From positions 8,933 to 72,932 of the forward strand of contig CALADZ010000098.1 in NCBI GenBank assembly GCA_937890575.1: a DNA stretch of 64,000 nucleotides, given 5' to 3'. The notes beneath the pieces were generated by a model that worked only from the letters and a program-made list of their open reading frames with translations, did not search any database and had not been told where the DNA came from. Shown here in pieces: positions 34,201-41,966 of the stretch (positions within the stretch are counted from its first letter, which is position 1; every line of letters begins with the position of its first letter). A program made the position numbers and the translations under genes. The DNA comes from MAG-120531 sp002378585. GTDB taxonomy: Bacteria; Bacteroidota; Bacteroidia; Flavobacteriales; Flavobacteriaceae.

Positions 34201-34606
34201 AAAAGATCCTTTGTTGATCTATAAGTTTGAAGCATTTGAGCTCTTTAAATCGATGATCGACCGGGTAAACAAGGAGATTATATCTTTCTTATTTAAAGCA
34301 CAACTACCTGAAGGGCCTCAAGCGCCCTCAGTGAGAGAGGCACAAGTGATCCGTCCTAAAGAAAAACTCGCCTTGTCAAAAGAGGAGGTACTCAACAGTG
34401 ATGAGCGAGCTGCACAAGCGCGTAATGCAGGAGCTACTGCCTCAAAACAGGCGTCTGTGGAAACTGTGGTACGCCAAGCCCCCAAAATGGGAAGAAACGA
34501 CAAAGTGATGATTAAGAACATGATGAACGGGGAACAAAAGGAAATGAAATACAAACAAGCAGAGCCCTTGCTAAAACAAGGAACTTGGGTGCTGGTAAAT
34601 TCATAA
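31247..34606 (+). CDS. secA: Protein translocase ATPase SecA, long Bacteroidota form
   Basis: Motor of Sec protein export. Walker A MQTGEGKT is at about 192-199, DEVDSVLIDDARTPLIISG near 301-318, and the second nucleotide domain contains IATNMAGRGTDIKL and RQLRGRSGRQGDPG. At 1,119 residues it is over 200 longer than E. coli SecA, mainly through an insert after PLIISG (about 320-430) and a longer N-terminal region. The C-terminus lacks the CxCxSGxxxxxCH metal-binding tail and ends in a basic segment. It is transcribed from its own leader and followed closely by an exported amidohydrolase. Confidence 0.96.
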   Translation: MSFINQILKVFVGDKAQKDVQSLQPLLQKIKQHEQALSQLSADELRQKTKAFKTYIAAQTSTLDQQIDALKLESLSQQDIDANEALYIQIDELQVQRKKTIDEALDHLLPEAFAVVRETAKRFAQSDSITVTATEQDRIFSADKDYIVLSGDQAKWHTSWNAAGKAVRWDMVHYDVQLIGGMVLHQGKVAEMQTGEGKTLVATLPVYLNALSGLGVHLVTVNDYLAKRDSAWMAPIFEFHGLTVDCIDHHQPNSPGRRKAYLADITYGTNNEFGFDYLRDNMAHQPGELVQRPHHYAIVDEVDSVLIDDARTPLIISGPVPEGDRHEFNELKPQVERLVNAQRNYLTGVLVEAKKKIAEGDLKEGGFQLLRVYRGLPKNKALIKYLSEEGIKQLLQKTERQYMQDNNREMHKVDETLLFVIDEKNNQIELTNNGIKELSSADNSDFFILPDIGTEMAKIEQKGLEPSVQAAEKEQLFRDFSIKSERIHTLNQLLKAYTLFEKDVAYVVMDNKVMIVDEQTGRIMDGRRYSDGLHQAIEAKENVRIEALTQTFATVTLQNYFRMYYKLSGMTGTAVTEAGELWEIYQLDVVEIPTNRPIARKDKEDLIYKTKREKYNAIIDEVVGLSAQGRPVLIGTTSVEISELLSRMLDLRKVPHNVLNAKLHKKEADIVAEAGKPGVVTIATNMAGRGTDIKLNEEVKQAGGLAIIGTERHDSRRVDRQLRGRSGRQGDPGSSQFYVSLEDNLMRLFGSDRVAKLMDRMGLEEGEVIQHSMMTKSIERAQKKVEENNFGIRKRLLEYDDVMNAQREVIYKRRRHALNGERLQLDIANMMFDTCELISEQNKLAGDFKNFTYEIITYFGLEPGINEETWSKMSVGQSAQYLYQMVRERYTEKMERAAQSAFGVIEKVYNDPNSHFERISVPFTDGMKSLNVVTHLEKAYQTQGKQLVADFEKNINLALIDEAWKTHLRKMDELKQSVQLAVHEQKDPLLIYKFEAFELFKSMIDRVNKEIISFLFKAQLPEGPQAPSVREAQVIRPKEKLALSKEEVLNSDERAAQARNAGATASKQASVETVVRQAPKMGRNDKVMIKNMMNGEQKEMKYKQAEPLLKQGTWVLVNS

Positions 34607-34611
34607 CACAG

Positions 34612-36171
34612 ATGCGAAAGATATTTTTTTACACCATTTTGCTGACTTGTACCCTATCTTGGGCACAGCAGTCCTTGAGTCAAGGTCCTTTTGATCAATT
34701 AATTATTCGAGGGGTTACCTTGATCAACGGAACAGGTGCGCCACCGCAAGGTCCCGTGGATGTTGTTGTGGAAAATAATGTCATTACGCAAGTAAGGGTG
34801 GTTGGATACCCCAATGTCCCTATTAATCCCAAGAGTAGACCTGCTTTAAAGCCAGGTGGTCACGAAATTGATGCCACAGGGATGTATTTGTTGCCTGGAT
34901 TTGTGGATATGCATGGCCATATTGGAGGAGATGCTCAGGGAACTTCCCCCGATTATGTATTTAAGTTATGGATGGCCCATGGGGTAACTACAGTCAGAGA
35001 ACCCAGTGGTCGAGGTTTAGATATTACCTTGGCCCTAAAGAGAGATAGTGAGAAAAATAAGATTATTGCCCCGAGGATTTTTGCTTACACCGGATTTGGC
35101 GAAGGCCAAAAAGGAGGTATCAATACCCCGGAACAGGCTAGACAATGGGTGCGTGAAAACGCCAAAAAGGGAGCGGATGGCGTTAAATTTTTTGGTGCAG
35201 AACCCGCCATCATGGAAGCTGCGCTTCAAGAAAACAAAGCACTTGGATTACGGTCAGCTTGCCACCACGCTCAACTTAATGTAGCGCGATGGAATGTCTT
35301 GCATTCTGCGCGTGCAGGACTCACTTCTATGGAGCATTGGTACGGACTTCCAGAAGCGCTTTTTGAAGGACAAACCGTTCAACAATATTCACTTGACTAC
35401 AACTACAACAACGAGCAAAATAGGTTTGAGGAAGCGGGTAAACTATGGGCTCAAGCAGCACAACCTGGCACCGAGAAATGGAATGCCGTTATGGATGAAT
35501 TACTTGCCCTAGATTTTACCATTGACCCTACATTCAATATTTACGAGGCCAATAGAGACCTGCAGGCAGCCCGAAGAGCCGAATGGCACGAACTATATAC
35601 CCTCCCATCACTTTGGCGTTTTTATCAACCCAGTATGATATCTCATGGTTCCTACTGGCACGATTGGGGTACTGAACAAGAGGTGGCGTGGAAGAAAAAC
35701 TACCAACTTTGGATGCAATTTATCAATGAGTACAAGAACAAAGGAGGTCGTGTAACCACAGGATCTGACTCAGGTTTTATATTCCAACTCTATGGTTTTG
35801 CTTACATCCGTGAATTAGAATTAATGCGGGAAGCTGGTTTTCATCCACTTGAAGTAATCCAATCCGCCACACTAAAAGGAGCTGAAGCACTGGGTGTAGC
35901 AGATCAAATCGGGAGTATCGCCGTCGGAAAGAAAGCGGATATGGTATTGGTTGGCGAAAATCCACTACAAAACTTCAAGGTACTTTATGGTACAGGAGCG
36001 ATTAGACTTAATCAAGACAACGAAGTCGTTCGCGTTGGCGGAGTTCTGTTTACCATTAAAGACGGTATTGTGTACGATGCAAAAGCATTGTTAGCTGATG
36101 TGAGAAAACAAGTGGAAGAAGCGAAAAAGGCAGAGAATTTTGAAATCAAACAACCAGGAGTTCATGAATAA
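34612..36171 (+). CDS. Exported amidohydrolase-superfamily protein
   Basis: Metal-dependent hydrolase of the imidazolonepropionase/prolidase-like amidohydrolase group. It starts at ATG 34612, five bases after the secA stop, with a signal peptide to about residue 20 (LSWAQ). The metal site HxH is in VDMHGHIGG; conserved later blocks are VKFFG, SACHHAQLN, and the aspartate in GSDSG; the C-terminal beta-sandwich strand GSIAVGKKADMVLVGENPL is typical. About 519 residues. Substrate unknown; periplasmic location suggests a dipeptide or cyclic amide. The stop overlaps msrA by eight bases. Confidence 0.85.
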   Translation: MRKIFFYTILLTCTLSWAQQSLSQGPFDQLIIRGVTLINGTGAPPQGPVDVVVENNVITQVRVVGYPNVPINPKSRPALKPGGHEIDATGMYLLPGFVDMHGHIGGDAQGTSPDYVFKLWMAHGVTTVREPSGRGLDITLALKRDSEKNKIIAPRIFAYTGFGEGQKGGINTPEQARQWVRENAKKGADGVKFFGAEPAIMEAALQENKALGLRSACHHAQLNVARWNVLHSARAGLTSMEHWYGLPEALFEGQTVQQYSLDYNYNNEQNRFEEAGKLWAQAAQPGTEKWNAVMDELLALDFTIDPTFNIYEANRDLQAARRAEWHELYTLPSLWRFYQPSMISHGSYWHDWGTEQEVAWKKNYQLWMQFINEYKNKGGRVTTGSDSGFIFQLYGFAYIRELELMREAGFHPLEVIQSATLKGAEALGVADQIGSIAVGKKADMVLVGENPLQNFKVLYGTGAIRLNQDNEVVRVGGVLFTIKDGIVYDAKALLADVRKQVEEAKKAENFEIKQPGVHE

Positions 36172-36766
36172 GTTGCTGTTGATTTTATTTTTAGCCGTGG
36201 GTATGGCTCAAGGTCAAACTCAAAAATCTAGCCTTAAAAAAGCCTATTTCGCAGGGGGGTGTTTTTGGTGTGTCGAAGCTGTATTTGAATCCCTCAAAGG
36301 GGTTGAAGAAGCTGTGTCTGGCTACGCAGGAGGAAATTATGCCAATCCTACTTATGAATTAGTGGTTCAAGGAAGAACTGGACACGCAGAAGCGGTGGAA
36401 GTTATTTACAATCCCCAACAGATTTCTTTTAAAACATTGGTGACTGCTTTTTTTGAGTCCCATGACCCAACAACCTTAAATCAACAAGGACCTGACCGAG
36501 GAACTCAATACCGATCAATTGCCTTCTTCAGCAACGCTCAAGAACGCCAAGATATTGAATCCGTGATGGCCCAACAGGCAATTAAATACAAAAAACCTAT
36601 AGTCACCGAAATACAGCCCATGACGTTATTTTATGCCGCTGAAGGGTACCACCAAGACTTCGAAAAGAAGAACCCCAATAATCCATACATCAGGGCCGTT
36701 TCCGTCCCTCGTTTTGAGGCTTTCAAAGCAAAAAGACCAGATTTACTTAAAAAAGACAGCCACTGA
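36164..36766 (+). CDS. msrA: Peptide-methionine (S)-S-oxide reductase MsrA, exported
   Basis: Reduces the S form of methionine sulfoxide. From ATG 36164 the protein has a signal peptide (hydrophobic about 3-17, ending AQGQ), so it likely repairs envelope proteins. The catalytic GCFWCVEA block follows directly, then SGYAGG, GRTGHAEAVEV, FFESHDPTTLNQQGPDRGTQYRS and the C-terminal AEGYHQDF, all diagnostic. The start overlaps the preceding amidohydrolase. The msrB at the window start is separate, not fused. Confidence 0.96.
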   Translation: MNKLLLILFLAVGMAQGQTQKSSLKKAYFAGGCFWCVEAVFESLKGVEEAVSGYAGGNYANPTYELVVQGRTGHAEAVEVIYNPQQISFKTLVTAFFESHDPTTLNQQGPDRGTQYRSIAFFSNAQERQDIESVMAQQAIKYKKPIVTEIQPMTLFYAAEGYHQDFEKKNPNNPYIRAVSVPRFEAFKAKRPDLLKKDSH

Positions 36767-37668
36767 TGTACCCCCATATGGAACGATCCATCGCGCTGAA
36801 TCACGGAGATCTATCCATAACCGTATTGAGTTTTGGTGCCATTTTACATCGATTTACCTACAAAGGGAAAAACTTAATCATCAGTCTAGACGATGAAGCT
36901 AGTTACCGCAATGACCCTTGGCATACGGGAGCAGTGATCGGAAGGCATGCTGGAAGAATCAACTCAAAGGGTGAATTGGGGGGGGAACCTATTAGCTTGG
37001 AAAGCACTGACTATTTTCAATTGCATGGAGGATCTGCAGGATTTTCTAAAAAAGATTGGGTATTTACCGAAGTGGGCACACTGCCCTACCCCTATGTCAC
37101 TTTGAGTTTACTCAGTGGTGATGGGGATTCAGGATTTCCTGGAAACCTACAGGTTTCCCTTACGTATACCCTGAAAGAAAACCAACTAGAACTAAGGTAC
37201 CAAGCAGAAACAGACCAATCGACTTGGGTGAATCTCACCAACCATACCTATTTTCAGTGGGATCGTACTCCTTTTTTGAACCGACTGATTTTTGAAATAC
37301 CTGCGTACGGCATTTTAGCGACGGACGAACAACTTTTGCCGACAGGAGCCATTATTCCCATTAGTCAAACGGATATGAATTTTAATCAACCATGTGTATT
37401 GGGTCATAAAAGACTCGATCACGTCTATATGCTTGAGGACTCTACAGTTAAACCGGTTAGGGTTATTGATCCGTTAACTTCACTGGGAATGGAGATGTGG
37501 ACAGATCAACCCAGTGTCGTTGTTTTTACTCCTGAATCGAGAAATTCATTTTGCTTAGAGGCCCAGAGGCCTCCTAATGCTCCAAGTTTTCCAAATCTTG
37601 GTTCTGTAGCACTTCATCCACACGAAGTTTATTCCCAAACCACCTCCTACCGGATCTTTGATTTATAG
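36766..37668 (+). CDS. Aldose 1-epimerase-family protein (GalM-like)
   Basis: Mutarotase-type protein interconverting the anomers of a hexose. Conserved are TGAVIGRHAGRI (compare GATVGRYANRI), FQLHGG with the active-site histidine, DGDSGFPGNL, and NLTNHTYFQW with the second catalytic histidine; a glutamate in VFTPESRNSFCLEAQ is the likely base. The 300-residue length fits. The ATG shares one base with the msrA stop, so it belongs to the same run after secA. Which sugar it uses is not evident. Confidence 0.88.
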   Translation: MYPHMERSIALNHGDLSITVLSFGAILHRFTYKGKNLIISLDDEASYRNDPWHTGAVIGRHAGRINSKGELGGEPISLESTDYFQLHGGSAGFSKKDWVFTEVGTLPYPYVTLSLLSGDGDSGFPGNLQVSLTYTLKENQLELRYQAETDQSTWVNLTNHTYFQWDRTPFLNRLIFEIPAYGILATDEQLLPTGAIIPISQTDMNFNQPCVLGHKRLDHVYMLEDSTVKPVRVIDPLTSLGMEMWTDQPSVVVFTPESRNSFCLEAQRPPNAPSFPNLGSVALHPHEVYSQTTSYRIFDL

Positions 37669-37684
37669 ACCGGGAATATTTGCC

Positions 37685-37692
37685 TATTTTTG
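37685..37692 (+). promoter_or_regulatory. -7 promoter box for the GT2-flippase pair
   Basis: TATTTTTG matches TAnnTTTG, 18 bases before the ATG at 37711. A TTTG at 37657-37660 is 24 bases upstream, slightly longer than the common 17-23. Confidence 0.5.
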
Positions 37693-37710
37693 TCTCCTAA
37701 TTATCCCATT

Positions 37711-38667
37711 ATGGATCCTGTTACCTCAGATTTACTCTCCATCGTCGTCCCCCTATACAACGAACAAGACAACGTAGTCTTACTGACAAAAAAAATCCAT
37801 GAGGCACTTCCGGGTTATCACTACGAAATTATTTATGTCGATGATTTTTCTACAGATGATACTAGAAAACGCATCGACCAAATGCAGGATCAATCAGTCC
37901 AACTCATTCATTTGAAAAAAAACTATGGACAGAGCTTAGCCCTAGCTGCTGGTATTGATGTAGCACAAGGACGCTATATCATCACCATGGATGGAGACTT
38001 ACAAAATGATCCCACGGATATTCCCATGATGTTGGACCAAGCGGTGAATCACGGCTTTGATCTAGTAACAGGTATCCGACAAAAAAGACAAGACAGTTGG
38101 GTAAAAACCATTCCCTCAAAAATCGCCAATTTCCTGGTGCGCAGGGTAACTAAACTCGATATTAAAGACAATGGGTGTGCTCTAAAAGTATTTGATAAAG
38201 ACATTGCTAAAGACCTAAATCTATATGGGGAAATGCACCGATTTATCACGCTTTTGGCATTTTTAGAAGGGGCGCAAATCAAACAAGTACCCGTAAAACA
38301 CCACGCTCGACATGCAGGCACCTCAAAATATGGTCTGGAGCGCGTATTTAAAGTGATTGCTGACATGATGCTTTTACTGTTTATTCGCAAATATTTTCAA
38401 CGCCCCATTCACCTATTTGGGATATTTGGTGTATTGCTAATGATTTTAGGGGGAATAGCCAATATCTATTTATTAGTTATTAAACTCTCTGGTGAACAAA
38501 TTGGAGATCGACCATTATTAACCCTGGCCATGATGTTGATACTAGCAGGAATACAATTATTTACCATTGGGATTGTCATGGAATTACTGATTCGCACCTA
38601 TTACGAATCTCAACAAAAAAGACCGTACCGCATCAAAAAGATCAGCAAAGGTGGCCAAGTTCAATAA
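37711..38667 (+). CDS. Family 2 glycosyltransferase, polyprenyl-phosphate sugar type (GtrB/DPM1-like)
   Basis: Transfers a sugar from a nucleotide donor to a polyprenyl phosphate. The catalytic GT-A domain reads SIVVPLYNEQDNV, YVDDFSTDDT and MDGDLQNDP with acceptor motif; two C-terminal membrane segments (about 235-300) fit GtrB/ArnC-type enzymes. I use the ATG at 37711 instead of a TTG at 37690, which lies in the -7 box. It overlaps the flippase-like gene by 17 bases. With the convergent GT39 gene it suggests lipid-linked sugar transfer to a periplasmic acceptor. Confidence 0.9.
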   Translation: MDPVTSDLLSIVVPLYNEQDNVVLLTKKIHEALPGYHYEIIYVDDFSTDDTRKRIDQMQDQSVQLIHLKKNYGQSLALAAGIDVAQGRYIITMDGDLQNDPTDIPMMLDQAVNHGFDLVTGIRQKRQDSWVKTIPSKIANFLVRRVTKLDIKDNGCALKVFDKDIAKDLNLYGEMHRFITLLAFLEGAQIKQVPVKHHARHAGTSKYGLERVFKVIADMMLLLFIRKYFQRPIHLFGIFGVLLMILGGIANIYLLVIKLSGEQIGDRPLLTLAMMLILAGIQLFTIGIVMELLIRTYYESQQKRPYRIKKISKGGQVQ

Positions 38668-39580
38668 AAACCTGCTCACAGTACTCAAAGTCCTTTTTAG
38701 CGGAATCCTGCTTTATCTTTTATTTTCAAAAGTTCCATTTAGTGACATTTGGGAGTTGTGGATTGACTCCAACCCCCTTTGGCTATTTGGTGCATTAGTG
38801 CTCTTTACCGCCTCAAAATGGATATCACTCCTCAGGCTTCACCTGTTGATGAATTGGTTAGGGTTAAACTGGACTTTCCCCCAACAAGCTAGGTTATACT
38901 TGTTGGGCATGTTTTATAACCTATTTTTACCAGGGGGAATAGGCGGTGATGGATACAAAGCTTTTATCTACCAGAAAACATCAGTACTGAGCCTAAAAAA
39001 GGGACTTTCTGCACTTTTACTGGATAGGATTTCAGGAGTTTGGGCCCTGGCTGTTTGGGTGGTGATTCTAGCCGCATTTGTTGTTGAATTGCCTTTTTAT
39101 GAACGTCCTTGGATGTATGTCATCGCAGGGATTTTAGGGAGCATTGGGTACGGACTACTGGTGTATCTATTATTTAAGAATACCTGGGGCAATTTCTGGA
39201 AGGGTAGTTTATTATCGCTGGGGGTTCAAGGTGCTCAGCTACTTTCGGCCTTATTTTTGCTTTGGTCGCTTCATGCAGAACAAGACATTCTCGGCTATTT
39301 GGTCGTGTTTTTAATTTCTTCCGTCGCTGCCGTATTGCCACTCACGATTGGGGGTATGGGCAGTAGGGAAATCACTTTTTACTACGGATCCTTGTGGTTG
39401 GGTTTAGATCAAACCATTTCTCTGGGAATCAGTTTATTGTTTTTTGCCTTGACTGCTTTGGTTTCTTTTACAGGTGTATACTACCATTTTCGCCAACCTA
39501 TTTGGGCAATTACTGATCCGGCGACACCCAAACCAAATAGCGATGGGACAACTGTAGATCACGGGTCTTTGGATGAATAA
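38651..39580 (+). CDS. Flippase-like UPF0104/LPG-synthase-type membrane protein
   Basis: GTG start; about eight membrane segments in 309 residues. It matches the UPF0104 family (AglD, YbhN and the membrane half of MprF), with the typical NxFLPGGIGGDGYK-like block (LFLPGGIGGDGYKAF) and LPLTIGGMGSRE. Such proteins are associated with transport or exposure of glycosylated or aminoacylated lipids; no synthase domain is present here. It overlaps the upstream GT2 gene and, tail-to-tail, the GT39 gene by 71 bases. Likely works with one of those enzymes. Confidence 0.82.
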   Translation: MAKFNKNLLTVLKVLFSGILLYLLFSKVPFSDIWELWIDSNPLWLFGALVLFTASKWISLLRLHLLMNWLGLNWTFPQQARLYLLGMFYNLFLPGGIGGDGYKAFIYQKTSVLSLKKGLSALLLDRISGVWALAVWVVILAAFVVELPFYERPWMYVIAGILGSIGYGLLVYLLFKNTWGNFWKGSLLSLGVQGAQLLSALFLLWSLHAEQDILGYLVVFLISSVAAVLPLTIGGMGSREITFYYGSLWLGLDQTISLGISLLFFALTALVSFTGVYYHFRQPIWAITDPATPKPNSDGTTVDHGSLDE

Positions 39581-41129
39581 AACTCCAGTTAAGACGGGTA
39601 ATTCTGTAATGCGGAGATTTTTTAATCAAGGTCCAGGAACGTGTAGAATCCTTCAATAATACGCTTGGATCATCATCCAAATAAAGCCAACCTGCTGATA
39701 TGGATTCAAGCTCTTGTTTATCCATTTTTTGCAAAGGTTGGTGGGTGTAAAAATCCATAGACCAGGTGTACTGATCATCGAGTTTGTAAATGGGGGCATC
39801 TATTTTACCTACACGGTCTTTATGCCAAGCTTTTGCTAAACTGATCCCTGACTGATATTCCAGTAGTTTTGGATAAAAAAATACATGCATCAACAGATAA
39901 ATTCCGCCAAAAATTACCCCGGTATATCGCCATATCATACCTGAGGGAGAACGCCATAGCTTAGGTAGAGCTACAACACCTACTAACGCAACCCAGACAC
40001 CTAAATGACTGCCATTTCCAAAGGCCCAAACTAAAACGCCACTAAATACCAACGCTAAAGTCAACAGTGTTTTCTGCGCAATTACCCAGTGCCTCTTTTG
40101 AGCCAATACAGAAAGGTATGGAGCAGTTAAGACAGCCCATAGGGGTAGTGTGCCGTTGAGGTAGTGAGGCAATTTAAATTGAGCGAAACTGATCAATACC
40201 ATGATTGCTGTCACCCCGATATAGGTCATTGACTCCGGTTGCTTTCGGGCGGATTTGATCTGCTTCCAACGACTTGCCCATGCGTAACATCCCGCTAGCG
40301 TCCAGGGCATAAATACCCACAAAAATGTATGGAAAAAAAACAAGTAATCTGGGCTATTGGTACCCATACCCGTACCACTCATCCGTTCAAAACTTTGTTC
40401 CCAAAGGATGAAAAAGACACCGCTGCGTTGATCGACACCGCGAATGACCAATTCGGGATGTAAGTCAAATTGAAGATAGTAGGCATACAAGACCGGACTA
40501 ATTCCCAAGGCAAATACCCCTAGGGCAATCACTGCGGGCCATCTGAATAACAGAGGCCATTTTTTTGAATGCCACAATTGCGCTAGTACGGGCAAACCAA
40601 CCAATACCAAACCAAGTTGCCCTTTAGCTGAAAAAGCTAAGGCGGTGGCCAGAGCACCCCAAAACAAATTATTCCATCGCTCGTTGGTGAGGTAATCGGC
40701 AAACTGCCATAATGCCCAAGCTACTGCAGCAGTCAGCACCGCATCGGTACGCACATCCATAGAGGCCAATACGATGCTGTAGGTGGACAAAAAAATAATG
40801 GCTGCCCATCTAGCAACGTGTTTGGGTTGACTCAGTAGTGACCACCTGTACACACTGTATCCCCCGAGCCATAGAGAAATCACTGCGGGTAATCTATAGG
40901 CCCAATGGTGGAGTCCGAATAGCTTCATCGACCAAGCTGAAAGCCAAAAATGAAGATGAGGTTTGTCCAGATAGGGTTCTGTCCCCTTGTATAAAGACCA
41001 AAAATCATTTTCTAAAATCATGCGTTGAGCCATGACTGCAAATTGAGCCGCATCGTTTTCCATCAAGGGAACCGACAGGCCAAAGGCCATGGCAACAGCC
41101 ATCAATAATAGTAGAATACGATCTGTCAT
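39510..41129 (-). CDS. ArnT-like family 39 glycosyltransferase
   Basis: Multi-spanning GT-C enzyme (about 11-12 membrane segments, 539 residues). The first periplasmic loop has the acidic metal-binding pattern MENDAAQFAVMAQ and the YLDKPHLHFWL block of ArnT/PMT-like enzymes. It should transfer a sugar from a polyprenyl-phosphate carrier to lipid A, a glycan or a protein. Gene order on this strand is MATE, small acidic protein, PAP2, GT39, with the start overlapping PAP2 by four bases. The 3' end overlaps the flippase-like gene by 71 bases. Confidence 0.86.
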   Translation of the reverse strand: MTDRILLLLMAVAMAFGLSVPLMENDAAQFAVMAQRMILENDFWSLYKGTEPYLDKPHLHFWLSAWSMKLFGLHHWAYRLPAVISLWLGGYSVYRWSLLSQPKHVARWAAIIFLSTYSIVLASMDVRTDAVLTAAVAWALWQFADYLTNERWNNLFWGALATALAFSAKGQLGLVLVGLPVLAQLWHSKKWPLLFRWPAVIALGVFALGISPVLYAYYLQFDLHPELVIRGVDQRSGVFFILWEQSFERMSGTGMGTNSPDYLFFFHTFLWVFMPWTLAGCYAWASRWKQIKSARKQPESMTYIGVTAIMVLISFAQFKLPHYLNGTLPLWAVLTAPYLSVLAQKRHWVIAQKTLLTLALVFSGVLVWAFGNGSHLGVWVALVGVVALPKLWRSPSGMIWRYTGVIFGGIYLLMHVFFYPKLLEYQSGISLAKAWHKDRVGKIDAPIYKLDDQYTWSMDFYTHQPLQKMDKQELESISAGWLYLDDDPSVLLKDSTRSWTLIKKSPHYRITRLNWSFIHPKTRDLQLSHRYLVWVSPDQ

Positions 41130-41707
41130 GCTTTACCTTTTGTAAACCATTTTAGGGTTAACTGATACACCAGCCAACCATAAAATAGACCGACCAACAT
41201 ACCAAAAAGCACATCAGTTGGATAATGCACCCCAATAACTACTCGGGAAAGGGAAACTAATGCCGCCCAAAAAAGCAGCCCTATTCTAGCTGTGTTTACC
41301 CAAAAAGTATTCGGGGCATATTGACCTATCAGGAGGTAAAAGAAGAAAAAAAGGCCAAAATTATTGGATGCATGCGCAGAAAAGAAACCAAATGATCCCC
41401 CGCAATTATCCTTGAGTAATTGAAGTGTTCCCTCAAGTTCAGGTTCATGACAAGGTCTTAAACGCCCTACACCTTGTTTAAAAAACTGAGAAGTTTGGTC
41501 GCTGAGCAAAATTAGAAAGCCCACCATACCCAGCACTTGGGCCCTTTTGACTAGGGTAAATCGATAACCTATCCAAACGAGTAAAGCTGTGTAGATGGGA
41601 AAACTCCAGGGCGTATACGAAACACCTACCCAAAAGCCATTCCATTCAGGGCTACCCCATCCGTTAATGGCCCACAGCAGCTGCTTTTCCCAATGCCAAA
41701 AATCCAT
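41126..41707 (-). CDS. PAP2-type membrane phosphatase
   Basis: Phosphatidic-acid phosphatase 2 superfamily, 193 residues with about five membrane segments. The three-part catalytic signature is seen: KQGVGRLRP (KX6RP), SAHASN with the central histidine (SGH replaced by SAH), and SRVVIGVHYPTD (SRX5HX3D). It could be an undecaprenyl pyrophosphate phosphatase or a lipid A phosphatase; coupling to an ArnT-like gene favours lipid-carrier recycling or lipid A trimming. It lies three bases after the small acidic gene. Confidence 0.88.
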   Translation of the reverse strand: MDFWHWEKQLLWAINGWGSPEWNGFWVGVSYTPWSFPIYTALLVWIGYRFTLVKRAQVLGMVGFLILLSDQTSQFFKQGVGRLRPCHEPELEGTLQLLKDNCGGSFGFFSAHASNNFGLFFFFYLLIGQYAPNTFWVNTARIGLLFWAALVSLSRVVIGVHYPTDVLFGMLVGLFYGWLVYQLTLKWFTKGKA

Positions 41708-41710
41708 GAT

Positions 41711-41956
41711 TTAATCCTCTTGTTCGTCCTCTTCGTCGTAGCGATCAATTTCGCGATCATAAAAAGCAGTAGCTTCCTCAATCAGTTTCAAGGTCTCTGT
41801 CTCCAATTGTTCTTCATCTTCAGGATCAAATTCCTCCAACCATTCGATATCATCGTCGGCTAGATTCAAAATAAATCGTGGATATTCCGTGTGAACGACA
41901 TAAATAGCATCGGGAAAATCAGTATTGTCTCCTAAAATAAACTTGGGTAATTCCAT
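41711..41956 (-). CDS. Conserved small acidic protein of unknown function
   Basis: An 81-residue protein starting MELPKFILGDNTDFPDAIYV with a strongly acidic C-terminus (DREIDRYDEEDEQED). Similar small proteins occur in many Bacteroidota, but I know no function. It lies between a MATE transporter gene (10 bases upstream) and the PAP2 gene (three bases downstream), so it is part of the operon. The conserved N-terminus with HTEYPRFILNL suggests a folded domain rather than random sequence. Confidence 0.7.
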   Translation of the reverse strand: MELPKFILGDNTDFPDAIYVVHTEYPRFILNLADDDIEWLEEFDPEDEEQLETETLKLIEEATAFYDREIDRYDEEDEQED

Positions 41957-41966
41957 ATCTTCTGTA

